From assembly GCA_963696655.1 (NCBI GenBank), contig CAVOLB010000135.1:1-38724 (forward strand): DNA of 38,724 nucleotides, given 5' to 3'. Shown here one piece after another: positions 1 through 7,969 of this stretch (position 1 is the stretch's first letter; every line of letters starts with the position of its first letter). Below the pieces are notes generated by a model. It was not told the DNA's origin. It saw only the letters and a list, made by a program, of their open reading frames with translations, and searched no databases. A program made the position numbers and the translations under genes. The DNA is from Hypericibacter sp963696655. Lineage in GTDB: Bacteria > Pseudomonadota > Alphaproteobacteria > Dongiales > Dongiaceae.

Positions 1-20
1 GGTGATGTCGTGGTTTTATC

Positions 21-112
21 GTCATGCCGGCGAAGGCCGGCATCCATGAACACAGACCGCGCCCATTCTTGCTCGATGGGTGTTCATGGACCCCGGCCTT
101 CGCCGGGGTGAC
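21..112. repeat. Imperfect inverted repeat, intergenic
   Basis: Two arms of about 33 bases (21-53 and 80-112) are near-perfect reverse complements, each centred on CCGGCGAAGGCCGG-like sequence. It belongs to the broad class of GTCAT...ATCCA intergenic palindromes seen repeatedly in this window, here in a variant form. No protein similarity is seen; it lies upstream of the MFS gene. Confidence 0.7.
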
Positions 113-218
113 AAATGGGCGGCTGGTCGGCCCCGGTCCTATGTCCCCGTCCAAAAGTGGGGAGAACGTATCCAGAGAGCTCCACCTCCTCACCGCTCGA
201 TCCAGATCATCAATCACC

Positions 219-1505
219 ATGGCTCTTCCCCTTCCCGGCCTCGGCGCGTTTCGCCATCGCAATTTCGCGCTCTTCGGCGCCGCGAACTTTCTCGCCACCA
301 TCGCCATGCAGATGCAGGCAGTGGCGATCGGCTGGCAGGTCTATGACCTGACCGGGAGTCCGTTCCGGCTGGGCATGATCGGCCTCGCCGAATTCACGCC
401 GGCGATCGGCCTGGCGTTGCTGGTGGGGCCGGTGGCCGATCGCTTCGACCGCCGACGCATCATGCTGCTGGCCCTGGGCGGCGAGGCGCTCTGCGCGCTG
501 GGGCTGCTGTTCCTGGCGGTGAGCGGCCATGCCGCCTTCTGGCCGATCCTGAGCATCGCCTTCTGCTTCGGCGTGGCGCGCGCCTTCGTGGCCCCGGCCT
601 CGCGCTCGATGATGCCGAGCCTCGTGCCGCCCGAGCTGCTCAACAACGCGGTCGCCTGGTCCTCGGTCTCCTGGCAGGTCGCCACCATCGGCGGCCCGGC
701 GCTGGGCGGCTTCATCTATCTTGCCGGTCCCGATGCGGCCTATGGCACGGCGGCGGTGGCGATCGGCGCCGCCATCGGCATGATCGCCCTGGTTCGCTAT
801 CGGCGCGCGGCCGACAGCATGAGGCGGGTCGCCATCAAAGCGAAGGACGTGCTGGGCGGTCTGCATCTGATCTTCAATCACAAGGTCCTGCTGGGCGCCA
901 TCTCGCTCGATCTCTTCGCGGTGCTGTTCTCCAGCGCCATTCCGCTGCTGCCGGTCTTCGCCAAGGACGTGCTGCATACCGGACCGGAAGGGCTCGGGCT
1001 GCTGCGCGCCGCGGCGGGCGTCGGGGCCGTCACCACCGCGCTCTATCGGACCCAGCGGCCGATCCGCCACCATGCCGGCCGCACGCTCTTCACCTGTGTC
1101 GGCTTGTTCGGTCTCTGCATCATCACCTTCGGCCTGTCGCAGAATTTCTGGCTCTCCCTGGGTGCCCTCTTCTGCGGCGGCGCCTGCGACATGGTCAGCG
1201 TCTATATCCGCGGCACGGTCGTGCCGCTGGCGACGCCCGATCATCTGCGCGGCCGGGTCATGGCGGTCGAGGCCGTCTTCGTCGGCGCCTCCAACGAATT
1301 GGGCGCCTTCTGGGCCGGCAGCATGGCGTCGCTGATCGGCGCCGTGCCGGCCGTGGTCCTGGGCGGCAGCGCCACCATCCTGGTGGTGCTGAGCTTCACC
1401 CGGCTGTTCCGCAAGCTGGCCAAGGTGGACAGGCTCGACACCGAGACCCTGGGCTTTTCCGAGGTCGCGCCGGGCGATAAAGTGACGCCCGCCGGCGCGG
1501 CGTAG
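219..1505 (+). CDS. MFS transporter, EntS/MFS_3-like exporter
   Basis: This is a predicted inner-membrane major facilitator of 428 residues, the usual length for a 12-helix MFS protein. The hydrophobic segments start near residue 20. The loop between helices 2 and 3 carries the family motif A as GPVADRFDRRR. The overall pattern resembles EntS/MFS_3 drug or siderophore exporters, but no substrate can be read from sequence. The frame stays open upstream to base 24, but that extension is low-complexity and runs through an inverted repeat, so I chose the ATG at 219, which begins MALPLPGLGAFRHRNF as in relatives. The next gene starts 52 bases downstream on the same strand, with its own GAGGAGAG ribosome-binding site. 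Confidence 0.85.
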   Translation: MALPLPGLGAFRHRNFALFGAANFLATIAMQMQAVAIGWQVYDLTGSPFRLGMIGLAEFTPAIGLALLVGPVADRFDRRRIMLLALGGEALCALGLLFLAVSGHAAFWPILSIAFCFGVARAFVAPASRSMMPSLVPPELLNNAVAWSSVSWQVATIGGPALGGFIYLAGPDAAYGTAAVAIGAAIGMIALVRYRRAADSMRRVAIKAKDVLGGLHLIFNHKVLLGAISLDLFAVLFSSAIPLLPVFAKDVLHTGPEGLGLLRAAAGVGAVTTALYRTQRPIRHHAGRTLFTCVGLFGLCIITFGLSQNFWLSLGALFCGGACDMVSVYIRGTVVPLATPDHLRGRVMAVEAVFVGASNELGAFWAGSMASLIGAVPAVVLGGSATILVVLSFTRLFRKLAKVDRLDTETLGFSEVAPGDKVTPAGAA

Positions 1506-1557
1506 GCGTCATCGTTTCAATGCAGCGGGCGGCGGCCCCTTCCGAGGAGAGAACGGC

Positions 1558-2430
1558 ATGGCACGGGCAGGCGTGAAACCGGCGGTGAAGTTCCTGGTGA
1601 TCGACGGCTACAACAAGTCGGCGCGCGAGGAACTGCAGGCGGGCGGCGCCTCGGCCGCGGGCGACCTCTATGTCGCGATGCTGAAGAAATGCCTGCCCGA
1701 GGCGCAATGCGACGTGGTGCATCCGGCCGATCCCGGCTCGAGCCTGCCCCAGGGGGCCGCGCTCGCGCAGTATGACGGCATCGCCTGGACCGGCTGCAGC
1801 CTCACCATCTATGACGGCGATCCGCGCGTGACGCCGCAGATCGAGCTCGCCAAGGAGGCCTTCGCCTCGAAGGTGCCGAGCTTCGGCTCCTGCTGGGCGG
1901 CGCAGATCGCCGTGACCGCGGCGGGCGGCATCGTGCGCGCCAATCCGCGCGGCCGCGAGATGGGCATCGCGCGCAAGATCGCGCTGACGCCCGAGGGTCG
2001 CGGCCATCCGCTCTATTTCGGCAAGAGCAACGTGTTCGACGCCTTCATCAGCCATGTCGACGAGATCACGCATCTCCCCGCCGGCGCCGTGCTGCTGGCG
2101 TCAAACGCCTTCACCCATATCCAGGCCGTCGCGGTGACGCATAAGGGCGGCACTTTCTGGGGTCTGCAATATCATCCGGAATACGACCTCCACGAGCTGG
2201 CGCGCCTCACCTGGTGCCGGCTCGAGAAGCTGCAGAAGCTGGGCTTCTTCAAGGACCGCGAGGCCGGCGAGACCTATGTCAACCTGCTCGAGACCCTGCA
2301 CCAGGACCCCTCGCGCAAGGACGTCGCCTGGCTGCTCGGCATCGACGAGGACGTGACCAACGAGGACATCCGCCTCGCCGAGGTCCGCAACTGGATCGAC
2401 CGCCTCGTGCTGCCGACGATGCGGCAGTAA
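1558..2430 (+). CDS. Class I glutamine amidotransferase-like protein
   Basis: The protein has 290 residues with the class I (triad) glutamine amidotransferase fold. The nucleophile elbow is FGSCWAAQ, with Cys112, and the His-Glu pair is in QYHPEY (His206, Glu208). Such stand-alone domains resemble the GuaA N-terminal domain and hydrolyse glutamine to donate ammonia; the partner or acceptor cannot be told here. About 80 residues after the HPE motif form an extra C-terminal helical region that is not part of the minimal domain. A strong GAGGAGAG sequence lies just before the ATG. The gene is followed by a block of intergenic repeats, so it probably ends its transcription unit. Confidence 0.85.
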   Translation: MARAGVKPAVKFLVIDGYNKSAREELQAGGASAAGDLYVAMLKKCLPEAQCDVVHPADPGSSLPQGAALAQYDGIAWTGCSLTIYDGDPRVTPQIELAKEAFASKVPSFGSCWAAQIAVTAAGGIVRANPRGREMGIARKIALTPEGRGHPLYFGKSNVFDAFISHVDEITHLPAGAVLLASNAFTHIQAVAVTHKGGTFWGLQYHPEYDLHELARLTWCRLEKLQKLGFFKDREAGETYVNLLETLHQDPSRKDVAWLLGIDEDVTNEDIRLAEVRNWIDRLVLPTMRQ

Positions 2431-2477
2431 GAGCACTGCCACGACCCACCTGCTCCGCACCGTTATTGCCCCATCCC

Positions 2478-2580
2478 TCTGTCATCGCCGGGCTTGACCC
2501 GGCGATCCAGGGCAGAAGTTGTCGCGATTTCGGCGAAGGCTGGATGCCCGGATCAAGTCCGGGCATGACAGGAGGGGGCG
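2478..2580. repeat. Dispersed intergenic repeat (family A), exact copy 1
   Basis: This is a composite element: one palindrome of the form GTCATCGCCGGGCTTGACCC, a spacer, then a second palindrome ending CCGGGCATGACAGG. The 103 bases are repeated exactly at 2639-2741. The same layout recurs at 12320, 14982, 21291 and 26963. It looks like a REP/MITE-type non-coding repeat, with each half able to form a hairpin. Confidence 0.85.
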
Positions 2581-2638
2581 GGCGCCGCGCACCTAACAAC
2601 GCCGATGCCCGCCCCTCTATAACGCCGATGCCCACCCT

Positions 2639-2741
2639 TCTGTCATCGCCGGGCTTGACCCGGCGATCCAGGGCAGAAGTTGTCGCGATTTCGGCGAAGG
2701 CTGGATGCCCGGATCAAGTCCGGGCATGACAGGAGGGGGCG
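2639..2741. repeat. Dispersed intergenic repeat (family A), exact copy 2
   Basis: This is an exact 103-base direct repeat of 2478-2580, offset by 161 bases. The spacer between the copies contains a degenerate short repeat of the form AACGCCGATGCCC. The absence of any difference points to a recent local duplication or gene conversion. With the half element at 2764-2799, it fills the 2431-2812 gap, in which I see no gene. Confidence 0.85.
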
Positions 2742-2763
2742 CGCGCCTTCGCGCTCTCTTTTG

Positions 2764-2799
2764 TTGTCATCGCCGGACTTGATCCGGCGATCCAGGGCA
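2764..2799. repeat. Half copy of family A repeat
   Basis: A single palindrome half (GTCATCGCCGGACTTGATCC and its complement) is present without the partner hairpin. It ends about 14 bases before the stop codon of the minus-strand GIY-YIG gene. Confidence 0.75.
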
Positions 2800-2812
2800 A
2801 CGGGCGCCGCTG

Positions 2813-3100
2813 CTAGATGATCTCTTCATAGAGATCGCGCCATTGCGGATTCGATTTCTCGATCAGGTCGAGCTTCCAGGCCCTCGGCCATTTTTTGAGA
2901 GTCTTCTCACGCTGAATTGCCAGGTAGACGTCGGCGAACTCCTCGAAATGCATGAGCTGTTTCACGCCATAGCGCTTGGTGAATCCCTCGACGACGCCTT
3001 CGCGATGCTCGTTGACGCGCCGAACCAGGTTGCTCGTCACGCCGATGTAGAGCGTGCCGTTTGGTTGGCTGGCGAGGAGGTAGACGTAGTAGACCTACAT
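2813..3100 (-). pseudogene. GIY-YIG endonuclease-like gene with stop at codon 2
   Basis: The reading frame matches the small UPF0213/YhbQ-type GIY-YIG nuclease family. It contains VYYVYLLAS, then LYIGVTSNLVRRVNEHR, and a C-terminal ...KKWPRAWKLDLIEKSNPQW motif typical of these roughly 95-residue proteins. The only ATG in position (3098-3100) is followed at once by TAG (3095-3097). No ATG, GTG or TTG lies between that stop and the YIG strand. The first usable start is the GTG at 3038-3040, which gives 75 residues and removes the GIY strand and the first active-site Tyr. I therefore call it a probable pseudogene. A sequencing error or a non-standard start is possible. Family A half repeats flank it on both sides. 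Confidence 0.7.
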
Positions 3101-3116
3101 GGAGCGGCGTCTGTGC

Positions 3117-3153
3117 CCCCTGGATTGCCGGGTCAAGCGCGGCAATGACAGAC
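3117..3153. repeat. Half copy of family A repeat
   Basis: A degenerate single palindrome (CTGGATTGCCGGGTCAAGCG ... CAATGACAG) lies between the GIY-YIG remnant and the GST gene. Confidence 0.6.
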
Positions 3154-3160
3154 TTCGAAG

Positions 3161-3826
3161 TTACAGCGGCGGCGAGAGCTCGCGGTCGGCGGCGGCGATT
3201 TCTTCGGCGGCCTGATGCGCCGAGGGCCGCGCCTTCACGCGCTCATACCAGGCGGCGAGTTTCGGCTGGGCGTCGAGGCGCGGGCCCTTGAGGCGCTGGA
3301 CCCAGAGCACCGTCATGAAGAGCGCGATGTCGGCGACCGTGAAGCTGCCGCAGAAAAATTCCTGGCTGCCAAGGCGGCGCGACAGCGTCTCATAGTGATC
3401 GCGCAGCGCGATCTCGGCGCGGTCGGCGTCGGCCACGCGCTGGCGCTGGCGTTCGGGGTCGGGATCGGGCGGCGAGGTGCGGGTCATGAGCTGGCGCAGG
3501 GGCGGCAGCAGGATCTCGTCGGCGGTGAGCTCGAGCAGCCGGCAGCGCGCGCGGTCCTTGGCGCTCGCCGGGTAGAGCGGGGGCTTCGGGTAGGCGTCTT
3601 CGAGATATTCGAAGATCACCGTCGAATCGAACAGCGTCAGCCCGCCATCGATCAGCACGGGCACCTGGCCCTTGGGGTTGGCCGCGAGCACCGCCGGGTG
3701 CTTCGGCGCATAGCCCCTCTCCTGCGTGAAGGGGACCATCTCGCGGTCGAAGGGCAAGGATTTCTCCCGCAGCGCGATCTCGACCTTGCGGGAAAACAGG
3801 CTGAGCGGCCCGGAATAGAGCTTCAT
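3161..3826 (-). CDS. Glutathione S-transferase family protein
   Basis: The protein has 221 residues with the two GST domains. The thioredoxin-like N-terminal half begins MKLYSGPLSLFSRKVEIAL; it contains the cis-Pro motif GQVPVLIDGG and the glutathione-binding DSTVIFEYLE. The helical C-terminal half carries the conserved FTVADIALFM. I chose the ATG at 3826 because it places the first beta strand at the N-terminus. The frame runs open to 3949, but the added residues look like shadow coding. The active-site region has Ser in place of Cys (SLFSRK), as in theta/zeta-like bacterial GSTs. The substrate is unknown. It is one of three unrelated GST genes in this window. Confidence 0.87.
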   Translation of the reverse strand: MKLYSGPLSLFSRKVEIALREKSLPFDREMVPFTQERGYAPKHPAVLAANPKGQVPVLIDGGLTLFDSTVIFEYLEDAYPKPPLYPASAKDRARCRLLELTADEILLPPLRQLMTRTSPPDPDPERQRQRVADADRAEIALRDHYETLSRRLGSQEFFCGSFTVADIALFMTVLWVQRLKGPRLDAQPKLAAWYERVKARPSAHQAAEEIAAADRELSPPL

Positions 3827-3945
3827 GTCACGGCCTCGAAAAAAACGACGGCGATCGACGAGAACAATACAAGAACATCGGGGGCGCAACAAGACAAGCG
3901 CCGAGGGGCGCCCGTCCCATTCTGTGGATGAAAGGAAGCCCGCCC

Positions 3946-4725
3946 TCACGCAATGAGCTTCAGGACTTTCTCATGCGCCCGCGCATCGCCGCAGGCGAGC
4001 ACCTTGTCGTCCGACGCCATGGTGAGGGGCTTGCCCTGCCAGTCGGTCACGATGCCACCAGCCCCTTCGACCACGGGGACGGTCGAGAGATAGTCGTAGA
4101 TCCCCATATTGGCTTCGATCGCCACGTCGCCGAAGCCGCTGGCGACGATGCCGTAGTGATAGCAGTCGGAGCCATAGACCGACATCTTGCAGGCCTGGCG
4201 CAGCCGCTGGTAGCGCGGCTGATCCTCGGGATCGAACATCTCGGGCGAGCTGGCGAAGAGCGACGCCTTCGCCAGGTCGGGGCAAGCGCGCACCTTGACC
4301 GGCTTGCCCTGGAACAAGGTCGGATGGCCATGCGCGCCGATCCAGCGCTCGCCGATCGCCGGATGATCGATCACGCCCAGCACCGGGCGTCCCCGCTGGC
4401 AGAGCGCGATCAGGGTGCCGAACAGCGGTCGACCCGAGATGAAGGATTTGGTGCCGTCGATCGGATCGAGCACCCAGACGAACTCGGCGTCGCGGTTCTC
4501 CGTGCCATGTTCCTCGCCGACGATCCCGTGATCGGGAAAACGCGCCTTGATGAGGGCGCGCATCGCGCTCTCGGTCTCGCGATCGGCGATGGTGACCGGG
4601 CTCAGATCTTCCTTGGTGATGATGTCGATCGGCTGGCGGAAATAGCGCGCGATCACCTTGCCGCTGGCCGCGGCCAATTCATGGGCGAAGCTCACGAACT
4701 CGGACGGCACCTTGGCGGATGTCAT
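3946..4725 (-). CDS. hisN: Inositol monophosphatase-family phosphatase, HisN-like
   Basis: The protein has 259 residues of the Mg-dependent FIG/IMPase superfamily. Metal-binding motifs are in order: GEEHG (Glu71), DPIDGTKSF (Asp87, Asp90) and the C-terminal YDYLSTVPVVEGAGG (Asp211). The sequence is closest in pattern to alphaproteobacterial histidinol-phosphatases that make L-histidinol from its phosphate, but inositol-1-phosphate or 3'-phosphoadenylate hydrolysis cannot be excluded. No other his gene is nearby. The ATG at 4725 sits just after a purine-rich stretch and begins MTSAKVPSEFVSFAHELA. The gene lies downstream of the cytochrome c gene on the same strand, separated by a predicted terminator. 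Confidence 0.8.
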   Translation of the reverse strand: MTSAKVPSEFVSFAHELAAASGKVIARYFRQPIDIITKEDLSPVTIADRETESAMRALIKARFPDHGIVGEEHGTENRDAEFVWVLDPIDGTKSFISGRPLFGTLIALCQRGRPVLGVIDHPAIGERWIGAHGHPTLFQGKPVKVRACPDLAKASLFASSPEMFDPEDQPRYQRLRQACKMSVYGSDCYHYGIVASGFGDVAIEANMGIYDYLSTVPVVEGAGGIVTDWQGKPLTMASDDKVLACGDARAHEKVLKLIA

Positions 4726-4758
4726 GGCGGTCTCCTCGACGGATCGGAGGCGTTCGTG

Positions 4759-4792
4759 AAAACGGCCGCCCTGAACGTCGCCGGGGCGGCCG
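4759..4792 (-). terminator. Rho-independent terminator of the cytochrome c gene
   Basis: On the minus strand a perfect 9-bp GC stem (CGGCCGCCC against GGGCGGCCG, bases 4784-4792 and 4763-4771) is followed directly by TTTT. It starts about 34 bases past the cytochrome stop codon and before the phosphatase ATG. Confidence 0.7.
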
Positions 4793-4825
4793 CTTCGATC
4801 GAAACTCTTGGGCGCGAGCCCTTGC

Positions 4826-5854
4826 CTATGGCAGCGGCACCGGATTGTCCGAGAGCGTGCGCAGGTAAGCGATCACCGCGGCGCGATCCTCGGGCTTCTT
4901 CAGGCCGGCGAAGGCCATCTTGTTGCCGGGGATGGCAGCCTTCGGGTTCAGGAGATAATGCGCGAGCGCGGCATAATCCCAGGTGCCGGGCGTGCTCTTC
5001 ATCGCCTCGGAATAGGAGAAGCCTTCCATATGCGCATGCTTGTTGCCGACGATGCCATAGAGATTGGGACCGACCTTGGCCGGCTCGCCCTGGCCGAAGC
5101 TGTGGCAGACGGCGCACTTCTTGGCGACCTCCTGGCCCTTCGCCGGATCGGCGCTGGCGATCATGGCCACCACCGCGGCGCTGTCGTCGGCCGGCGCGGC
5201 CGCCTCCTGAGTGGTCGAGGCGGCGGGTGCGGCCGAGCTGCTGCTGGGCGGAGGCGCTGCGGCCGCGGCCTTCGCATCCTCATAGGCCTTGTTGGCGGCG
5301 TCGATCTCTTCCTGCGTCGGCAGCGCCACCGGCGTGTCGGCCAGCGTGCGCAGATAGGCGATCACGTCGGCGCGGTCCTGCGCCTTGGGCAGGCCGGGGA
5401 AGGTCATCTTGGTGCCGGGCGCATAGGCACGCGGACTGTCGATGAAATGGTTGAGCTCCTCATAGCCCCAGGGCTTGTCGATCGAGCTGATCGCCGTCGA
5501 GTAGGAGAAGCCTTCCATATGGCCGTGCTTGTTGCCGACGATGCCGTAGAGATTGGGGCCGACCTTGGCCGGCTCGCCCTTCCCGAAGGTGTGGCAGGTG
5601 AGGCACTTCTTCGCGATGTCCTGGCCCTTGGCCACGTCGGCGTTCGCGAGCAGGCCGCTGATCGGTTCGATCGGCGCCGGACCCGCGGGCTTCGCCGCAC
5701 CGCCGCCGCCTTCGCCCGCCGCCACGGCCTCATGCTCGGCATGGTGCGGCTTCACCAGCATGCCGGCCAGCGTGCCGGTCACCATGGCGATGATGCCCGC
5801 GACCAGAATCGCGCCAACGATCTTGTTGAGCTCGAGCGACGACGAAGACGACAT
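4826..5854 (-). CDS. Membrane-anchored cytochrome c with two haem domains (CycM/c552-like)
   Basis: The protein has 342 residues from the ATG at 5854 (an upstream TTG at 5860 is also possible). An uncleaved N-terminal membrane anchor (about residues 11-33) is followed by two class I cytochrome c domains. CXXCH motifs are CLTCH (84-88) and CAVCH (247-251). Each has a matching methionine ligand, in KMTFPGL (Met150) and KMAFAGL (Met313). The domains are strongly alike, sharing GEPAKVGPNLYGIVGNK, and are joined by an Ala/Ser/Pro-rich linker (about 196-230). Alphaproteobacterial CycM next to kdsB normally has one domain, so this looks like an internal duplication. It probably carries electrons between the bc1 complex and oxidases at the periplasmic face. 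Confidence 0.88.
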   Translation of the reverse strand: MSSSSSLELNKIVGAILVAGIIAMVTGTLAGMLVKPHHAEHEAVAAGEGGGGAAKPAGPAPIEPISGLLANADVAKGQDIAKKCLTCHTFGKGEPAKVGPNLYGIVGNKHGHMEGFSYSTAISSIDKPWGYEELNHFIDSPRAYAPGTKMTFPGLPKAQDRADVIAYLRTLADTPVALPTQEEIDAANKAYEDAKAAAAAPPPSSSSAAPAASTTQEAAAPADDSAAVVAMIASADPAKGQEVAKKCAVCHSFGQGEPAKVGPNLYGIVGNKHAHMEGFSYSEAMKSTPGTWDYAALAHYLLNPKAAIPGNKMAFAGLKKPEDRAAVIAYLRTLSDNPVPLP

Positions 5855-6179
5855 CGGCAATGACCCTTGAATTTAGACTTCCGGCCCTGGAATCCCCTCA
5901 CCGTTGGACCCGGCCGAATCGGCCTGGACCCTGAACGGCGCCGACGCGGTCTTCTCCCACCGGTGGCGGCGCGCACTCTACCCCTGTCCCCGGCCACAGC
6001 GCAATTGCGGGTTCCTGCGGCAAAAGCCGCAAGACACTGCGCTTTCCGGCCGTTATGGTGCGCCCGGCGTCGCTGCCGGAAGGGCCCGGGCCCAGGCTCG
6101 GTGCGCGACGGATTTTTCGCGTCATTATGCCGCAGCGGGAGCCTCGTCCTGCTTTCGAACCCAACGCCTCGGATCCCGC
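5855..6179. other. Divergent intergenic region between cytochrome c and kdsB
   Basis: These 325 bases hold no convincing gene. They must contain both divergent promoters, but no clear -35/-10 pair stands out. One perfect hairpin (TGCGGC-AAAA-GCCGCA, 6016-6031) is visible; its role is unknown. Confidence 0.5.
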
Positions 6180-6971
6180 ATGACCCGCAGCAACCCCATC
6201 ATCATGATCCCCGCCCGCATGGCGTCGACCCGCCTGCCGGGCAAGCCGCTCGCCGACATCCATGGCGCACCCATGATCGTCCATGTCTGGCGCCGGGCGC
6301 GGGAGGCCGGTCTGGGTCCGGTGGTGGTGGCGGCCGCCGAGCCCGAGATCGTCGCCGCGGTCGAAGCCGCCGGCGGCCGCGCGGTCCTGACGCGGCCCGA
6401 TCATCCCTCGGGTTCCGACCGCATCCACGAGGCGCTGGGCCTGGCCGATCCCGAGCGGCGCCATGACGTCGTCGTCAATATGCAGGGCGACCTGCCGACC
6501 TTCGACCCGGCGCTGCTCGCAGCCGTGCTGGCGCCGCTCGAGGAGCCGGCGGTCGATCTCACCAGCCTCGCGACCGAGATCACCGAACCCTCCGAGCGCA
6601 CCAACCCGAATGTGGTGAAGGCGGTCGCGGCCTTCCCCGCCAAAGGCAAGGGCGGCAAGCCGCCGATCGCGCGCGCGCTCTATTTCAGCCGCGCCACCGT
6701 GCCCAGCGGCGACGGTCCGCTCTATCACCATATCGGCCTCTACGCCTATCGCCGCGCCGCGCTCGAGCGTTTCGTGGCGTTGCCGCCGGGTCGTCTCGAG
6801 CAGCGCGAGAAGCTCGAGCAGCTGCGGGCGCTCGAGGCCGGCATGCGCATCGACCTGGCGCTCGTTGACACCCTTCCGCTCGGTGTCGATACTCCGGCCG
6901 ACCTCGAAAAGGCCCGCGCGCTGCTGGCGCCGAACGCTGCCAAGCCGCGGCCCTCCGGAACCCGCTCATGA
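6180..6971 (+). CDS. kdsB: 3-deoxy-manno-octulosonate cytidylyltransferase
   Basis: The enzyme activates Kdo as CMP-Kdo for lipopolysaccharide inner-core synthesis in the cytoplasm. The 263-residue protein begins MTRSNPIIMIPARMASTRLPGKPL, the N-terminal nucleotide-binding signature of KdsB. It contains the later motifs VVVNMQGDLP (Mg/CTP site), YHHIGLYAYRR and LEQLRALEAG. I chose the ATG at 6180 because it precedes this signature; the frame stays open further upstream without similarity. Its TGA overlaps the pheA ATG by four bases, so the two are translationally coupled, an arrangement common in alphaproteobacteria. Confidence 0.95.
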   Translation: MTRSNPIIMIPARMASTRLPGKPLADIHGAPMIVHVWRRAREAGLGPVVVAAAEPEIVAAVEAAGGRAVLTRPDHPSGSDRIHEALGLADPERRHDVVVNMQGDLPTFDPALLAAVLAPLEEPAVDLTSLATEITEPSERTNPNVVKAVAAFPAKGKGGKPPIARALYFSRATVPSGDGPLYHHIGLYAYRRAALERFVALPPGRLEQREKLEQLRALEAGMRIDLALVDTLPLGVDTPADLEKARALLAPNAAKPRPSGTRS

Positions 6972-7849
6972 CCAAAACGGCCAAGCCAGGCGTCCCCGGC
7001 GCCGACGATCTGATCGCCTTCCAGGGGCTGCCCGGCGCCTATTCCGATCTGTCCTGCCGCGCCGCCTACCCCGCGCTGCGCACGCTGCCTTGCGCGTCCT
7101 TCGAGGACGTGTTCGCCGCGGTGCGCGAGGGCAAGGCGCATCTCGCCATGATCCCGATCGAGAACTCGGTCGCGGGCCGCGTCGCCGACATCCATCACCT
7201 GCTGCCGGATTCGGGACTGCATATCGTCGCCGAGCATTTCCAGCGCGTGAATCATCACCTGCTGGCGCCCAAGGGCGCGACGCTGAAAACGCTCAAGACC
7301 GTGCACAGCCATGTGCAGGCGCTCTCGCAATGCCGCAAGCTGATCCGCGAGCTGGGGCTGAAGGCGATCGTCCATGCCGACACGGCCGGGGCCGCGGCCG
7401 ACATCGCGGCGAAGGGCGATCCGAGCGAGGCCGCGATCGCCTCCTCGCTCGCGGGCGAGATCTACGGTCTCGTCAGCCTCAAGGAAGGCATCGAGGACGC
7501 CCAGCACAACACCACGCGCTTCATCATCATGGGGCGCGAGCCGATCGATCCCGATCCCAAGGTTCCCGTCGTCACCAGCTTCGTGTTCCGCGTGCGCAGC
7601 GTGCCGGCGGCGCTCTACAAGGCGCTCGGCGGCTTCGCCACCAACGGCGTGAACATCACCAAGCTCGAAAGCTACATGATCGACGGCCATTTCACCGTCG
7701 CGCAGTTCTATGCCGACATCGACGGCCATCCGGATTCGCGCATGGTGCGATTGGCGCTGGAGGAGCTCAGCTTCTTCTCGCGCGAGGTGAAGATCCTCGG
7801 CGTCTATGCGGCCTCGCCCTTCCGCCAGCAGCAGAACGGCGCGCCGTAG
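6968..7849 (+). CDS. pheA: Prephenate dehydratase
   Basis: The enzyme converts prephenate to phenylpyruvate for phenylalanine synthesis. The 293-residue monofunctional form has the dehydratase domain first: IAFQGLPGAYSDLSCR, IPIENSVAGRV and the catalytic Thr-Arg-Phe in HNTTRFIIMG. A C-terminal ACT domain (from about residue 205) has ALYKALGGFATNGVNITKLES, where ES followed by YM replaces the classical ESRP. That form is common in alphaproteobacteria. No chorismate mutase domain is present. It overlaps kdsB by ATGA and ends before a palindrome that may terminate both this gene and the convergent nudC. Confidence 0.94.
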   Translation: MTKTAKPGVPGADDLIAFQGLPGAYSDLSCRAAYPALRTLPCASFEDVFAAVREGKAHLAMIPIENSVAGRVADIHHLLPDSGLHIVAEHFQRVNHHLLAPKGATLKTLKTVHSHVQALSQCRKLIRELGLKAIVHADTAGAAADIAAKGDPSEAAIASSLAGEIYGLVSLKEGIEDAQHNTTRFIIMGREPIDPDPKVPVVTSFVFRVRSVPAALYKALGGFATNGVNITKLESYMIDGHFTVAQFYADIDGHPDSRMVRLALEELSFFSREVKILGVYAASPFRQQQNGAP

Positions 7850-7863
7850 GAACGGACGCGCGA

Positions 7864-7958
7864 CTCTATCCCCTCCCCCTTGATGGAGGGAGGGGGTGGG
7901 GAACCATGATCTGATCACCCCCTCCTAACCTTCCCCGAAAACGGGGGAGGGGATAGAG
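7864..7958. repeat. Family B C-rich/G-rich inverted repeat, possible bidirectional terminator
   Basis: Arms 7864-7879 and 7943-7958 are perfect 16-base reverse complements (CTCTATCCCCTCCCCC). The inner part contains further CCCTCC/GGAGGG blocks. The repeat lies between the convergent pheA and nudC genes. The same style of repeat recurs at 19698, 23628, 28381 and around 29870/31063. Confidence 0.7.
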
Positions 7959-7969
7959 CGTTCGTCCGC

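Noticed and set aside
2478..2799. Possible CRISPR array
   Set aside because: The repeats are composite palindromes of about 100 bases in two full copies with no regular spacers, and no cas genes are nearby.
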